Assembly: GCA_002304785.1 (NCBI GenBank)
Contig: DBMG01000002.1
Coordinates: 5,435 to 16,612, forward strand
Source of the DNA: Candidatus Accumulibacter sp. UBA704
GTDB lineage: Bacteria; Pseudomonadota; Gammaproteobacteria; Burkholderiales; Rhodocyclaceae
Length of the DNA stretch: 11,178 nt
Reading direction: 5' to 3'
Shown: piece by piece, positions 1 to 6,599 of the stretch
Layout of the letters: each line of letters begins with the position of its first letter
Numbering within the stretch: the stretch's first letter is position 1
Program-made: the position numbers and the translations under genes
The notes under the pieces: model-generated
Told to the model about the DNA's origin: nothing
Databases searched by the model: none
What the model saw: the letters and a program-made list of their open reading frames with translations, nothing else

Positions 1-1203
1 GCGCGGCAGGTCAAGGAAGAAATCTACGGCCGGCGCATGGTGCTGTTCGCGCCGCTGTACATTTCCAACGTCTGCGGCAACGACTGCACCTACTGCGCCT
101 TTCGTTCGGCCAACAAGGCGTTGCCGCGCACGGCGCTCTCCATGGACGGCATCCGCTCCGACGTGCGCGAGCTCGTCAAGCAGGGCCACAAGCGCCTGCT
201 GATGGTCGCCGGCGAGGGGTATGCGGCTTCCCGGGGCGGTTTCGACTACGTGCTCGATGCGATCCGGGCAGTGTATGACGTGACCGAGGCGCACGGCCAC
301 ATCCGCCGGCTCAACGTCAATCTCGCGCCGCTGACGGTCGAGGAATTCGCGCAACTCAAGCAGGCCGAGATCGGGACCTATCAGCTGTTCCAGGAGACCT
401 ACCACCGCGATACCTACGCGGCGGTGCATCTGTCGGGCAGGAAGCGCGACTTCGACTGGCGCGCGACCGCCCTCGACCGGGCCATGCAGGCCGGCATCGA
501 CGACGTTGGCATGGGCGTGCTGTTCGGCCTCGCCGACTGGCGCTTCGAAATCCTCAGCCTGATGCAGCACATCGCGCACCTGGAGGACGCGTTCGGCGTC
601 GGCTGCCACACCATCAGCGTGCCGCGTATGGAGCCGGCCGACGGGTCGGACGTGTCGATCAATCCGCCGGCGCCGGTTTCCGACGACGACTTTCGCAAGA
701 TCATCGCCATCCTGCGCCTCGCCGTGCCCTATACCGGCATCATCCTGTCGACGCGCGAATCGGCGGCGATCCGCCGCGAGTGCTATGCGCTCGGCGTGTC
801 GCAGATTTCCGCCGGCAGCCGGACCAACCCGGGCGGTTACAGCGAAGGAGAGACGGCGGCCGGCCAGTTCCAGCTCGGCGACCACCGTTCGCTCGATGAG
901 GTCATCGCGGAACTCGCGGCGATGGGCTTCGTTCCGTCGTTCTGCACCGCCTGCTACCGGCTCGGGCGCACCGGCCAGGATTTCATGGACCTCGCCAAGC
1001 CCGGCTTGATCAAGGAAAAGTGTGACCCCAACGCGGTGACCACCTTCCTCGAATACCTGACCGACTACGGTTCTCAGAGCGCCCGTTGCGCCGGCGAGGC
1101 CGCGATCGCCTGCGAGCTCGACCGGATGGGTGCCAGGACGCGGCGCAACGCCGAGAAAATGCTCGCGCACATCCGCGCCGGCAAGCGGGACGTGTATTGC
1201 TGA
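1..1203 (+). CDS. hydG: [FeFe]-hydrogenase maturase HydG, radical SAM tyrosine lyase (5' partial)
   Basis: HydG cleaves tyrosine to p-cresol and dehydroglycine, and turns the latter into the CO and CN- ligands of the Fe(CO)2(CN) synthon for the H-cluster. The frame is open from base 1, and the residues before the first ATG (base 37) already match the family (IYGRR then VLFAPLYISN), so the true start lies upstream; about 70 residues are probably missing. The radical-SAM motif CX3CX2C is at bases 73-96 (CGNDCTYC). The HydG-specific C-terminal motif CX2CX22C is intact at bases 943-1023 (CTACYRLGRTG, then C 22 residues after the second Cys); it binds the auxiliary cluster with the dangler iron. 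Other family blocks visible are YQLFQETYH, AGIDDVG, LFGLADWRFE and VPYTGIILSTRE. It is the first visible gene of a maturation operon on the + strand. No truncation or frameshift is seen apart from the window edge. Confidence 0.97.
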   Translation, partial: ARQVKEEIYGRRMVLFAPLYISNVCGNDCTYCAFRSANKALPRTALSMDGIRSDVRELVKQGHKRLLMVAGEGYAASRGGFDYVLDAIRAVYDVTEAHGHIRRLNVNLAPLTVEEFAQLKQAEIGTYQLFQETYHRDTYAAVHLSGRKRDFDWRATALDRAMQAGIDDVGMGVLFGLADWRFEILSLMQHIAHLEDAFGVGCHTISVPRMEPADGSDVSINPPAPVSDDDFRKIIAILRLAVPYTGIILSTRESAAIRRECYALGVSQISAGSRTNPGGYSEGETAAGQFQLGDHRSLDEVIAELAAMGFVPSFCTACYRLGRTGQDFMDLAKPGLIKEKCDPNAVTTFLEYLTDYGSQSARCAGEAAIACELDRMGARTRRNAEKMLAHIRAGKRDVYC

Positions 1204-1228
1204 GCGAATCCATGGGCCGTTCAGTTCT

Positions 1229-1314
1229 CCGTCATTCCGGCGAAAGCCGGGATCCAGAAAGTGCTCCGAAACGTGGCCAAAGCGCCTGGATTCCGGCTTT
1301 CGCCGGAATGACGG
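1229..1314. repeat. Inverted-repeat element (BIME/MITE-like), copy 1
   Basis: Two 29-bp arms, 1229-1257 and 1286-1314, are inverted copies with a single mismatch. Each arm is also internally palindromic, folding as CCGGC-GAAA-GCCGG, so the element can form either two small hairpins or one long cruciform. The 28-bp centre contains GCTCCGAAAC (1263-1272), which is also found in the second copy at 6481-6554. It fills most of the 148-bp gap between hydG and the aspartase gene, so it lies inside the operon transcript and could act as an mRNA stabiliser, processing site or partial attenuator. There is no T-run, so it is not a classic intrinsic terminator. Repeats of this GTCATTCC...GAAA type are widespread and dispersed in Proteobacteria. 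Confidence 0.9.
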
Positions 1315-1351
1315 CGGAGGCGGGCGCCGCCGAAGGTTTGCGAAACCGGCC

Positions 1352-2767
1352 ATGACCACCCGTACCGAATCCGATTCCCTCGGCGAATTCGCCGTCCCCG
1401 CCGACGCCCTCTACGGCATCCATACGGCGCGGGCGCTCGTCAATTTTCCGCTGACCGGCCGGCCGTGCGCGCCGGCGCTGGTGCGCGGCATGGCGCTCGT
1501 CAAGCTGGCCTGCGCGCAGACCAATACGGCGCTTGGGTTTCTGCCGCAAGACGTCGGCGCGGCCATTGCCGATGCCTGCCGCGAACTCGCCGAGGGCAAG
1601 AGCGACCTGATGGCCGCCGTGGTCGTCGACGCGCTGCAGGGCGGTGCCGGCACCTCGCTCAACATGAACGTCAACGAGGTTCTCACCAACCGCGCCGAGG
1701 AAACGCTGGGCGGCCGGCGGGGTGAATACAAAAAGGTGCATCCGCTGCACCACGTGAACCTGCACCAGTCGACCAACGACGTTTTTCCGACCGCGCTGAA
1801 AGTCGCCGCGACCGACGGACTGCGCCGCCTGGAGAAGGCCGTCGCGGCGCTGCAGACGGCGTTCCAGGCCAGGGAGCGCGACTTCGCGCAAATCGTCAAG
1901 GTCGGGCGCACGCAGTTGCAGGACGCCTGCCCGATGACGCTAGGCGCCGAGTTCTCGGCCTGGGCCGAGGCCTTCGGCCGCGACCGCTGGCGCGTGTTCA
2001 AGTGCGAGGAGCGCATCCGCGTCGTCAACCTCGGCGGTACGGCGATCGGCACGGGCCTCACCGCGCCGCGCGAGTACATCTTCCGCGTCACCGACGCGCT
2101 GCGCGAGGTGACGAAGATGAATCTCGCGCGCGCCGAGAACCTCGTCGACGCCACGCAGAATGCCGACGCCTTCGTCGAGGTCTCCGGCATCCTCAAGGCG
2201 CACGCGGTCAATCTGTTCAAGATTTCCTCCGACCTGCGCCTGCTCGCTTCCGGCCCGCACGCCGGGATCGGCGAACTGCGGCTGCCGGCCGTGCAGGTCG
2301 GGTCCAGCGTGATGCCCGGTAAGGTCAACCCGGTGATCTGCGAAGCCGTCGGCCAGGTCGCGCTGCAGGCCATCGCCAACGATCAGGCGGTGACGCTCGC
2401 CGCGCAGTCCGGCCAGCTCGAACTCAACGCCTTCCTGCCGCTCGTCGCGCACGCGCTGCTCGGCAACCTGGACCTGATGGAGCGCGCCGACACGCTGTTC
2501 CGAAGCCGCTGCATAGACGGGCTGACGGCCGACGCCGAACGCTGTGCCGACCTGCTCGAACATTCGCACGCGCAAGTCACCGCGCTGGTCCCTGCGCTCG
2601 GCTACGAACTCGCCGCCGACGTGGCCAAGGAAGCGCAGCGGGATAAGCGCATCATCCGCGAAGTCGTCCTCGCCCGCGGCCTGCTCGCGCCGACCGTGCT
2701 CGACCGGCTGCTGTCGGCGGATGCGATGACCGCGTTGGGGTACGGCAAGCTGAATATCAAGGATTGA
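1352..2767 (+). CDS. aspA: Aspartate ammonia-lyase (aspartase) within hydrogenase maturation operon
   Basis: The protein has 471 residues, the usual length for aspartases, which convert L-aspartate to fumarate and ammonia. The superfamily signature GSSVMPGKVNP is at 317-327, with the catalytic loop Ser (S318), Lys 324 and Asn 326. Aspartase-type rather than fumarase-type blocks are QGGAGTS (T101), HQSTND (S140, T141), VGRTQLQDA (T187) and LGGTAIGTGL. By recollection these positions coincide with the substrate-binding residues described for the Bacillus AspB enzyme. The start at ATG 1352 gives an N-terminus matching the family (GEFAVPADALYGIHT). A longer frame from 1130 is rejected because it would translate the repeat element and overlap hydG. 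The Shine-Dalgarno is poor (GAAGG about 15 nt upstream). It ends 2 bp before hydF. The position suggests a supply of ammonia for azadithiolate synthesis, which is inference; a catabolic aspartase carried in the operon is the alternative. Confidence 0.93.
   Translation: MTTRTESDSLGEFAVPADALYGIHTARALVNFPLTGRPCAPALVRGMALVKLACAQTNTALGFLPQDVGAAIADACRELAEGKSDLMAAVVVDALQGGAGTSLNMNVNEVLTNRAEETLGGRRGEYKKVHPLHHVNLHQSTNDVFPTALKVAATDGLRRLEKAVAALQTAFQARERDFAQIVKVGRTQLQDACPMTLGAEFSAWAEAFGRDRWRVFKCEERIRVVNLGGTAIGTGLTAPREYIFRVTDALREVTKMNLARAENLVDATQNADAFVEVSGILKAHAVNLFKISSDLRLLASGPHAGIGELRLPAVQVGSSVMPGKVNPVICEAVGQVALQAIANDQAVTLAAQSGQLELNAFLPLVAHALLGNLDLMERADTLFRSRCIDGLTADAERCADLLEHSHAQVTALVPALGYELAADVAKEAQRDKRIIREVVLARGLLAPTVLDRLLSADAMTALGYGKLNIKD
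2759..2763 (+). promoter_or_regulatory. Shine-Dalgarno of hydF
   Basis: AAGGA lies inside the end of the aspartase gene, 6 nt before ATG 2770. It supports ATG 2770 over the in-frame TTG at 2764, which leaves no proper spacing, and it suggests translational coupling with the aspartase stop at 2765-2767. Confidence 0.7.
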
Positions 2768-2769
2768 CC

Positions 2770-4011
2770 ATGCAAGAGACCCCCAAGGGCCTGCGCCTAC
2801 ACATCGGCATCTTCGGCAAGCGCAACAGCGGCAAGTCGACGCTGATGAACGCGCTGATCGGGCAGTCGGTGTCGATCGTCTCGCCGCATCCGGGCACGAC
2901 CACCGACCCGGTGGAGAGGGCTTACGAACTCGCGCCGCTCGGCGCCGCGGTATTCATCGATACCGCCGGCCTCGACGACGAGGGCGAACTCGGCGCGCTG
3001 CGCGTGCAGAAGACGCGCGCCGTGCTGGAGCGCGTCGACCTCGCGCTGATCGTCGTTGATGACGGGCGGGTCGGGCTGCTCGAACAGGAACTGATCGCCA
3101 CGCTGCGCGAGCAGAAGACCCCGTTCGTCGTCGTCTTCAACAAGTCCGACTTCGCGGAGCCGGGCAAGGCGCAGTTGATGGACCTTGCCGCCGACAACGT
3201 CGAGTCGGTCGTCGTCAGCGCCGGGCAGGGCAAGGGTATCGACGCCCTCAAGGAAGCGATGTTCCGCCAGGCGCCGGAAGGCGGCGTGGACGAGGCGCGC
3301 CTGATCGGCGACCTGATCGGCCCCGGCGACGTCGTCGTGCTCGTCGTCCCGATCGACCTGGGCGCGCCGAAGGGGCGCCTGATCCTGCCGCAGGTGCAGA
3401 CGCTGCGCGACATCCTCGACAGCGACGCGACCGGCTTGATGGTCAAGGAGCGCGAGCTCCCTGACGCGCTCGCACGCCTCGTTGCGCCGCCGAAGCTCGT
3501 CGTCTGCGATTCGCAGGTCGTGTTGAAGGTCGCCGCCGACACGCCGCGCGAGATTCCGCTCACCACTTTCTCGATCCTGATGGCCCGCTTCAAGGGCGAC
3601 ATGATCGGACTGGCCGAAGGCGCCGGCGCCCTCACACACCTGCGGCCGGGCGACCGCGTGCTGATTTCCGAAGCCTGCTCGCACCACGCCCTGGCCGACG
3701 ACATCGGGCGCGTGAAGATCCCGCGCTGGCTGCGCCAGTTCGCCGGCGGCAACCTGGAGATCGACGTGAAGTCGGGCCGCGATTTCCCCGACGACCTCAC
3801 GCCGTATGCCCTTGTCGTGCAATGCGGCGGCTGCACCGTGACCCGCCGGCAGATGCTCGCCCGCCAGTATCGCGCCGCGCGGCAGGGCGTGCCGATGACC
3901 AACTACGGCATGGCCATCTCCGTCGTACAGGGCGTTCTCGACCGCTCGCTGCAATGCTTCCCCGCCGCGCTGGAGGCCTATCGCCGAGCGCTCGAAGGAG
4001 CCGCCGCGTGA
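2770..4011 (+). CDS. hydF: [FeFe]-hydrogenase maturation GTPase HydF
   Basis: HydF (413 residues, full length) is the scaffold on which the 2Fe subcluster is completed and from which it is passed to apo-HydA. The N-terminal GTPase domain shows all key motifs: P-loop GKRNSGKS (16-23), switch I GTTTD (42-46), DTAG (64-67), NKSD (124-127) and an SAG near 155. A dimerisation domain follows. The C-terminal cluster domain has C303-x-H305, then C352-GG-C355, which supplies the three Cys ligands of its [4Fe-4S] cluster. The residue just before C352 is Gln 351, where the commonly quoted family motif CxHx46-53HCxxC has His. The C-terminus (GVPMTNYGMAIS) is family-typical. ATG 2770 is chosen for its good Shine-Dalgarno. 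The last four bases overlap hydE. Confidence 0.96.
   Translation: MQETPKGLRLHIGIFGKRNSGKSTLMNALIGQSVSIVSPHPGTTTDPVERAYELAPLGAAVFIDTAGLDDEGELGALRVQKTRAVLERVDLALIVVDDGRVGLLEQELIATLREQKTPFVVVFNKSDFAEPGKAQLMDLAADNVESVVVSAGQGKGIDALKEAMFRQAPEGGVDEARLIGDLIGPGDVVVLVVPIDLGAPKGRLILPQVQTLRDILDSDATGLMVKERELPDALARLVAPPKLVVCDSQVVLKVAADTPREIPLTTFSILMARFKGDMIGLAEGAGALTHLRPGDRVLISEACSHHALADDIGRVKIPRWLRQFAGGNLEIDVKSGRDFPDDLTPYALVVQCGGCTVTRRQMLARQYRAARQGVPMTNYGMAISVVQGVLDRSLQCFPAALEAYRRALEGAAA
3994..4000 (+). promoter_or_regulatory. Shine-Dalgarno of hydE
   Basis: GAAGGAG sits in the 3' end of hydF, 7 nt upstream of GTG 4008. It decides the GTG start, which overlaps the hydF stop as GTGA, a typical translational-coupling arrangement. 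Confidence 0.8.
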
Positions 4012-5177
4012 GCCGGTCGGCCAGGATCGTCTGGCATCGGCGCGAGACGCCGCCGGGCGCCGCCGCGCAGGAGCTCGCGCGTCTGCTCGAAAGCGATTGG
4101 CAAAGCGGCGCCGCCGCGCCCGAGGTGCTGCGCCGCATCCTCACCGCGACCTATACGGACGAGGTCGGGGTCATCCGTGCCGCCGCCGAGAAGACGCTGC
4201 TCGACCACTGTGGCGACACCGTGCGCCTGCGCGGCCTGATCGAGTTTTCCAACCGTTGCGTGCTCGACTGCCACTACTGCGGCATCCGCCGCGGCAATCG
4301 CGTCGTCAAACGCTACAGCCTGACGCTGGACGACGTCGTCGCCTGCGCGCGCTGGTGCGCCGACAAGGGCTACGGCTCCCTCGTCCTGCAATCGGGCGAG
4401 CGGCGCGATGCCGCCTTCGCGCGCGGCGTCGAGGCGATGATCCGCGAGATCAAGGTGGCGACGCTCTCCGAAACGCTGCCTGAGGGGTTGGGCATCACGC
4501 TGTGCGTCGGCGAACAGGCGCCGGAAACCTACGAACGCTGGTTCGCGGCCGGCGCGCACCGCTACCTGCTGCGCATCGAGAGTTCGTCGCCCGAACTGTT
4601 CGCCCGGCTCCACCCGGAAAACCAGCGCATCGAGACGCGCGTTGCCTGTCTGAGGAGCCTGCGCGAGATCGGCTACCAGGTCGGCACCGGCGTGATGATC
4701 GGCCTGCCGGGGCAGACGGTGGAACACCTGATCGCCGACCTGCTGTTCTTCCGCGACATGGACGTCGACATGATCGGCATGGGGCCGTACATCCCGCACG
4801 CCCAGGCCGTGCTGCCCGGCGCGCCGGCCGTCCCGCCGGCCGAAGAGCGCCTGCGCCTCGGCCTGCGCATGATCGCCGCCGCGCGCCTATTGCTGCAAGA
4901 CGTGAACATCGCCGCCACCACGGCACTGCAGGCGATGGCCGACGACGGCCGCGAGCAGGGGCTCTCCTTCGGTGCCAACGTCATCATGCCGCAGGTGACG
5001 CCGCCGGGCGTCCGGTCGCAATACACGCTATACGACGGCAAGCCCTGCCTCGACGACTCGGCCGAGCAGTGCGCCGTCTGCCTGGAAAACCGGATCGCCT
5101 CGGTCGGGCGGCGGATCGAGAAAAATCAGTGGGGGGATTCGACACATTTCGCCCAGCGCCTTGGGCGAATTGTCTGA
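4008..5177 (+). CDS. hydE: [FeFe]-hydrogenase maturase HydE, radical SAM
   Basis: HydE (389 residues) is the radical SAM maturase that acts on the HydG-derived Fe(CO)2(CN)-cysteine synthon on the way to the dithiolate-bridged 2Fe cluster. The radical-SAM cysteines are C84, C88 and C91 (FSNRCVLDCHYCGIRRGN). Family blocks follow in order: KRYSLTLDDVV, LVLQSGE, RYLLRIES, IGLPGQT, IGMGPYIPH, NIAATTALQ and GANVIMPQVTP. The optional auxiliary-cluster motif CX7CX2C is intact at C347, C355 and C358. GTG 4008 is chosen for its strong Shine-Dalgarno and the 4-bp overlap with hydF; longer upstream readings would overlap hydF by about 190 bp. It is the last gene of the visible operon. The 3' end contains an 8-bp inverted repeat and the -35 region of the next promoter. 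A decayed fragment of a second hydE lies about 1.5 kb downstream. Confidence 0.96.
   Translation: MSRSARIVWHRRETPPGAAAQELARLLESDWQSGAAAPEVLRRILTATYTDEVGVIRAAAEKTLLDHCGDTVRLRGLIEFSNRCVLDCHYCGIRRGNRVVKRYSLTLDDVVACARWCADKGYGSLVLQSGERRDAAFARGVEAMIREIKVATLSETLPEGLGITLCVGEQAPETYERWFAAGAHRYLLRIESSSPELFARLHPENQRIETRVACLRSLREIGYQVGTGVMIGLPGQTVEHLIADLLFFRDMDVDMIGMGPYIPHAQAVLPGAPAVPPAEERLRLGLRMIAAARLLLQDVNIAATTALQAMADDGREQGLSFGANVIMPQVTPPGVRSQYTLYDGKPCLDDSAEQCAVCLENRIASVGRRIEKNQWGDSTHFAQRLGRIV
5148..5169 (+). other. Hairpin in the last codons of hydE
   Basis: TTCGCCCA (5148-5155) and TGGGCGAA (5162-5169) form a perfect 8-bp stem with a 6-nt loop just before the hydE stop. Only TT follows before G, so it lacks the U-tract of an intrinsic terminator. 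It may protect the 3' end of the operon mRNA or pause transcription; it could also be chance in G+C-rich coding sequence. Confidence 0.4.
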
Positions 5178-5199
5178 GCGTGGAGATCTCGCCTATAGT
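5170..5199 (+). promoter_or_regulatory. Candidate sigma70-type promoter for the membrane-protein gene
   Basis: TTGTCT (5170-5175) and TATAGT (5194-5199) are separated by 18 bp, matching the sigma70 consensus at 4 of 6 and 5 of 6 positions. Transcription would start near 5206, giving a leader of about 70 nt before ATG 5278. It starts within the end of hydE and would make the downstream gene independent of the hyd operon. Predicted by eye only. Confidence 0.45.
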
Positions 5200-5217
5200 G
5201 AAGGCGTAGTCTCCACG
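5179..5217. promoter_or_regulatory. Interrupted dyad overlapping the -10 element (possible operator)
   Basis: Outer arms CGTGGAGA (5179-5186) and TCTCCACG (5210-5217) and inner arms CGCCT (5190-5194) and AGGCG (5202-5206) are perfectly complementary around a 7-nt centre, with symmetrical 3-nt gaps between outer and inner arms. The centre falls on the proposed -10 box. An RNA started near 5206 would not contain the left arms, so a DNA operator is the simplest reading for that promoter. In read-through RNA from hydE it would instead be a 13-bp interrupted hairpin without a U-tract. Confidence 0.5.
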
Positions 5218-5249
5218 GTTGGCTTGTTCAGCCGAAGGGGTCGCAGGTT

Positions 5250-5270
5250 GCATCAACGCTTGATGCGGAG
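5250..5270 (+). promoter_or_regulatory. Leader hairpin abutting the Shine-Dalgarno of the membrane-protein gene
   Basis: GCATCAA (5250-5256) and TTGATGC (5260-5266) form a perfect 7-bp stem with a 3-nt loop. The stem ends directly against GGAG (5267-5270), which is 7 nt before ATG 5278. The hairpin leaves the Shine-Dalgarno free but stacks beside it, so it could tune initiation or stability. The Shine-Dalgarno itself supports the ATG 5278 start. Confidence 0.5.
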
Positions 5271-5277
5271 AGTGATC

Positions 5278-6234
5278 ATGACCGAACATACGTCACCCCA
5301 GACGGCGCAGGGCGGTTCGCAAGGAACCGTAGAGCAGGGTTCGGAACAGTCGGTGCAGAAGAAGTCACGGGATCCGCTCGCCCAAACGCTCCGAATGTAC
5401 CTCGTGCGCTATCCGAAAGCACTGGTTGTCATGTGGGGGCTGGTTGCTGCGTTGTTCGTGCTGCTTCTGCCAATCGCCTATTATTCGTGGTACGACCTGC
5501 CGCAGCGGCTATGGGATTTTGCCAATGAGGAGAAGTGGCGATGGATACCGTCCTTCTTCGGATTTTTCTTCCTGTTCGCCGCGCCATTCTGGGCAACCGG
5601 CTTGGCACTGGGAGTGGCCGGTTTTGTCGCTGATATCTCCTTCGAGATCCAGGATTCGGCTATTGAACGGGTCAAGGAGAGCGTGCGCGAAACCGAGCAG
5701 GATGCAATCGATCGCCTGGAACAGAGCGATGGCGCCGGGTTGCTACCGCTACTTCGCTACAGCCGTGCGCAACTCGACGCTTACTACGAAATCGGGCTCA
5801 AACAGACGCGGGGCAGTTTCTTCAATGCCGTGTTGGCGATGTGGCTCGGCTTCTTGCTGCTGCTGATCGGCATTGCTCTCTATGTCGGTCCTGTGGAGAG
5901 ATTCAACCTCACGCGGCCGCCGCAGGACTTCAATATCCTGATACTGAGCGGCGCGGCAATCGTCGAATTCATCTCCGCTCTGTTCCTGTGGGTCTATCGC
6001 AGCACGATCGCTCAATTGACCTACTACTACCGTCTGCAAATGCACAACCACACATCGATTCTCTGTTTCAGGATGGCTTCAACAATGGCTCAGCCGGACG
6101 AGACGAAGCGCCTGATTATCGAGAAGATCCTGGAGTGGAGCACCTTGCCCGAACGGCTGCCGTTGACCGGAGCCAAGGGCTTCAGGACGTTGCTGCAGCC
6201 TCGGGGGACAAGGAACTCTGAGTCGGGAGAATAG
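5278..6234 (+). CDS. Four-helix membrane protein with TRADD-N-associated-like membrane domain
   Basis: This 318-residue protein has no known function. A polar Gln/Ser-rich N-terminus (1-47) is followed by hydrophobic segments near 48-69, 91-117, 182-203 and 219-240. A charged, probably helical stretch (124-150, rich in Glu, Arg and Gln) separates the second and third. Residues about 170-285 (QTRGSFFNAVLAMWLGF, then SGAAIVEFISALFLWVYRS and a helical tail with YYYRLQ) resemble the two-helix membrane domain described next to bacterial TRADD-N modules. I recall this pattern; no profile was run. ATG 5278 is chosen for GGAG 7 nt upstream; an upstream TTG at 5161 would overlap hydE. Base composition is visibly less G+C-rich than the hyd genes, suggesting a separate history. 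No gene partner for it is intact in the window. Confidence 0.8.
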   Translation: MTEHTSPQTAQGGSQGTVEQGSEQSVQKKSRDPLAQTLRMYLVRYPKALVVMWGLVAALFVLLLPIAYYSWYDLPQRLWDFANEEKWRWIPSFFGFFFLFAAPFWATGLALGVAGFVADISFEIQDSAIERVKESVRETEQDAIDRLEQSDGAGLLPLLRYSRAQLDAYYEIGLKQTRGSFFNAVLAMWLGFLLLLIGIALYVGPVERFNLTRPPQDFNILILSGAAIVEFISALFLWVYRSTIAQLTYYYRLQMHNHTSILCFRMASTMAQPDETKRLIIEKILEWSTLPERLPLTGAKGFRTLLQPRGTRNSESGE

Positions 6235-6268
6235 GTGACGGCCGCCCGTTTGAAGACGGTGGCATGCC

Positions 6269-6415
6269 TCACAAGGTCGCAGTAGCCAGCACCGAGGTGC
6301 CTGTCTCGGCGCCTGGAAGATGCCGGGGAACATAAATCGCGGCGTGCTTGCCGTTGCGACTGACCGGATGGTCTTTTGCCTCCAACAATTTCCACAACTT
6401 CTTGTCCTGTACCTG
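6269..6415 (-). pseudogene. Unrecognised minus-strand coding remnant
   Basis: Reading the minus strand from 6415 to a TGA at 6271-6269 gives 48 residues with protein-like character (DKKLWKLLEAKDHPVSRNGK, then HAAIYVPRHLPG). There is no start codon, and the upstream sequence looks protein-like in a different frame (DELDLFEEPVKNAW near 6430-6475), consistent with a frameshifted C-terminal end. It could be the tail of the nuclease-like remnant on the same strand, separated from it by the repeat element. I do not recognise the family, and chance openness cannot be excluded. Confidence 0.25.
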
Positions 6416-6480
6416 ACAAATACATGAATGCACCAAGCATTTTTGACAGGTTCTTCAAAAAGATCCAATTCGTCCGGACA

Positions 6481-6554
6481 CCGTCCTCCCGGCGAAGGCC
6501 GGGACCCAGTCGGCGCTCCGAAACCCGGGACTTCGGTCTTCGCCGGACTGACGA
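6481..6554. repeat. Inverted-repeat element, decayed copy 2
   Basis: Arms at 6481-6509 and 6526-6554 align with the arms at 1229-1257 and 1286-1314, with several substitutions, and the shared core GCTCCGAAAC recurs at 6515-6524. The centre is 16 bp instead of 28. The left arm still folds (CCCGGC-GAAG-GCCGGG), while the right arm is degraded. It lies between two minus-strand coding remnants and may have interrupted a gene. Confidence 0.8.
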
Positions 6555-6599
6555 TGCAGGATTTTTTGCTGTCGTCTGTAATTCCAAGGACATCCATGC

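Noticed and set aside
37..39. ATG 37 as the start of hydG
   Set aside because: The frame is open to base 1 and the upstream residues already match HydG, so the gene runs off the window.
1130..1351. A longer N-terminus for the aspartase starting at 1130
   Set aside because: It would overlap hydG and translate the inverted-repeat element (peptides such as SFRRKPGSR and GFRRND, typical of mistranslated repeats). Aspartase homology starts just after ATG 1352.
3822..4007. An extended hydE start far inside hydF
   Set aside because: The sequence there is arginine-rich shadow translation of hydF. A strong Shine-Dalgarno and family length support GTG 4008.
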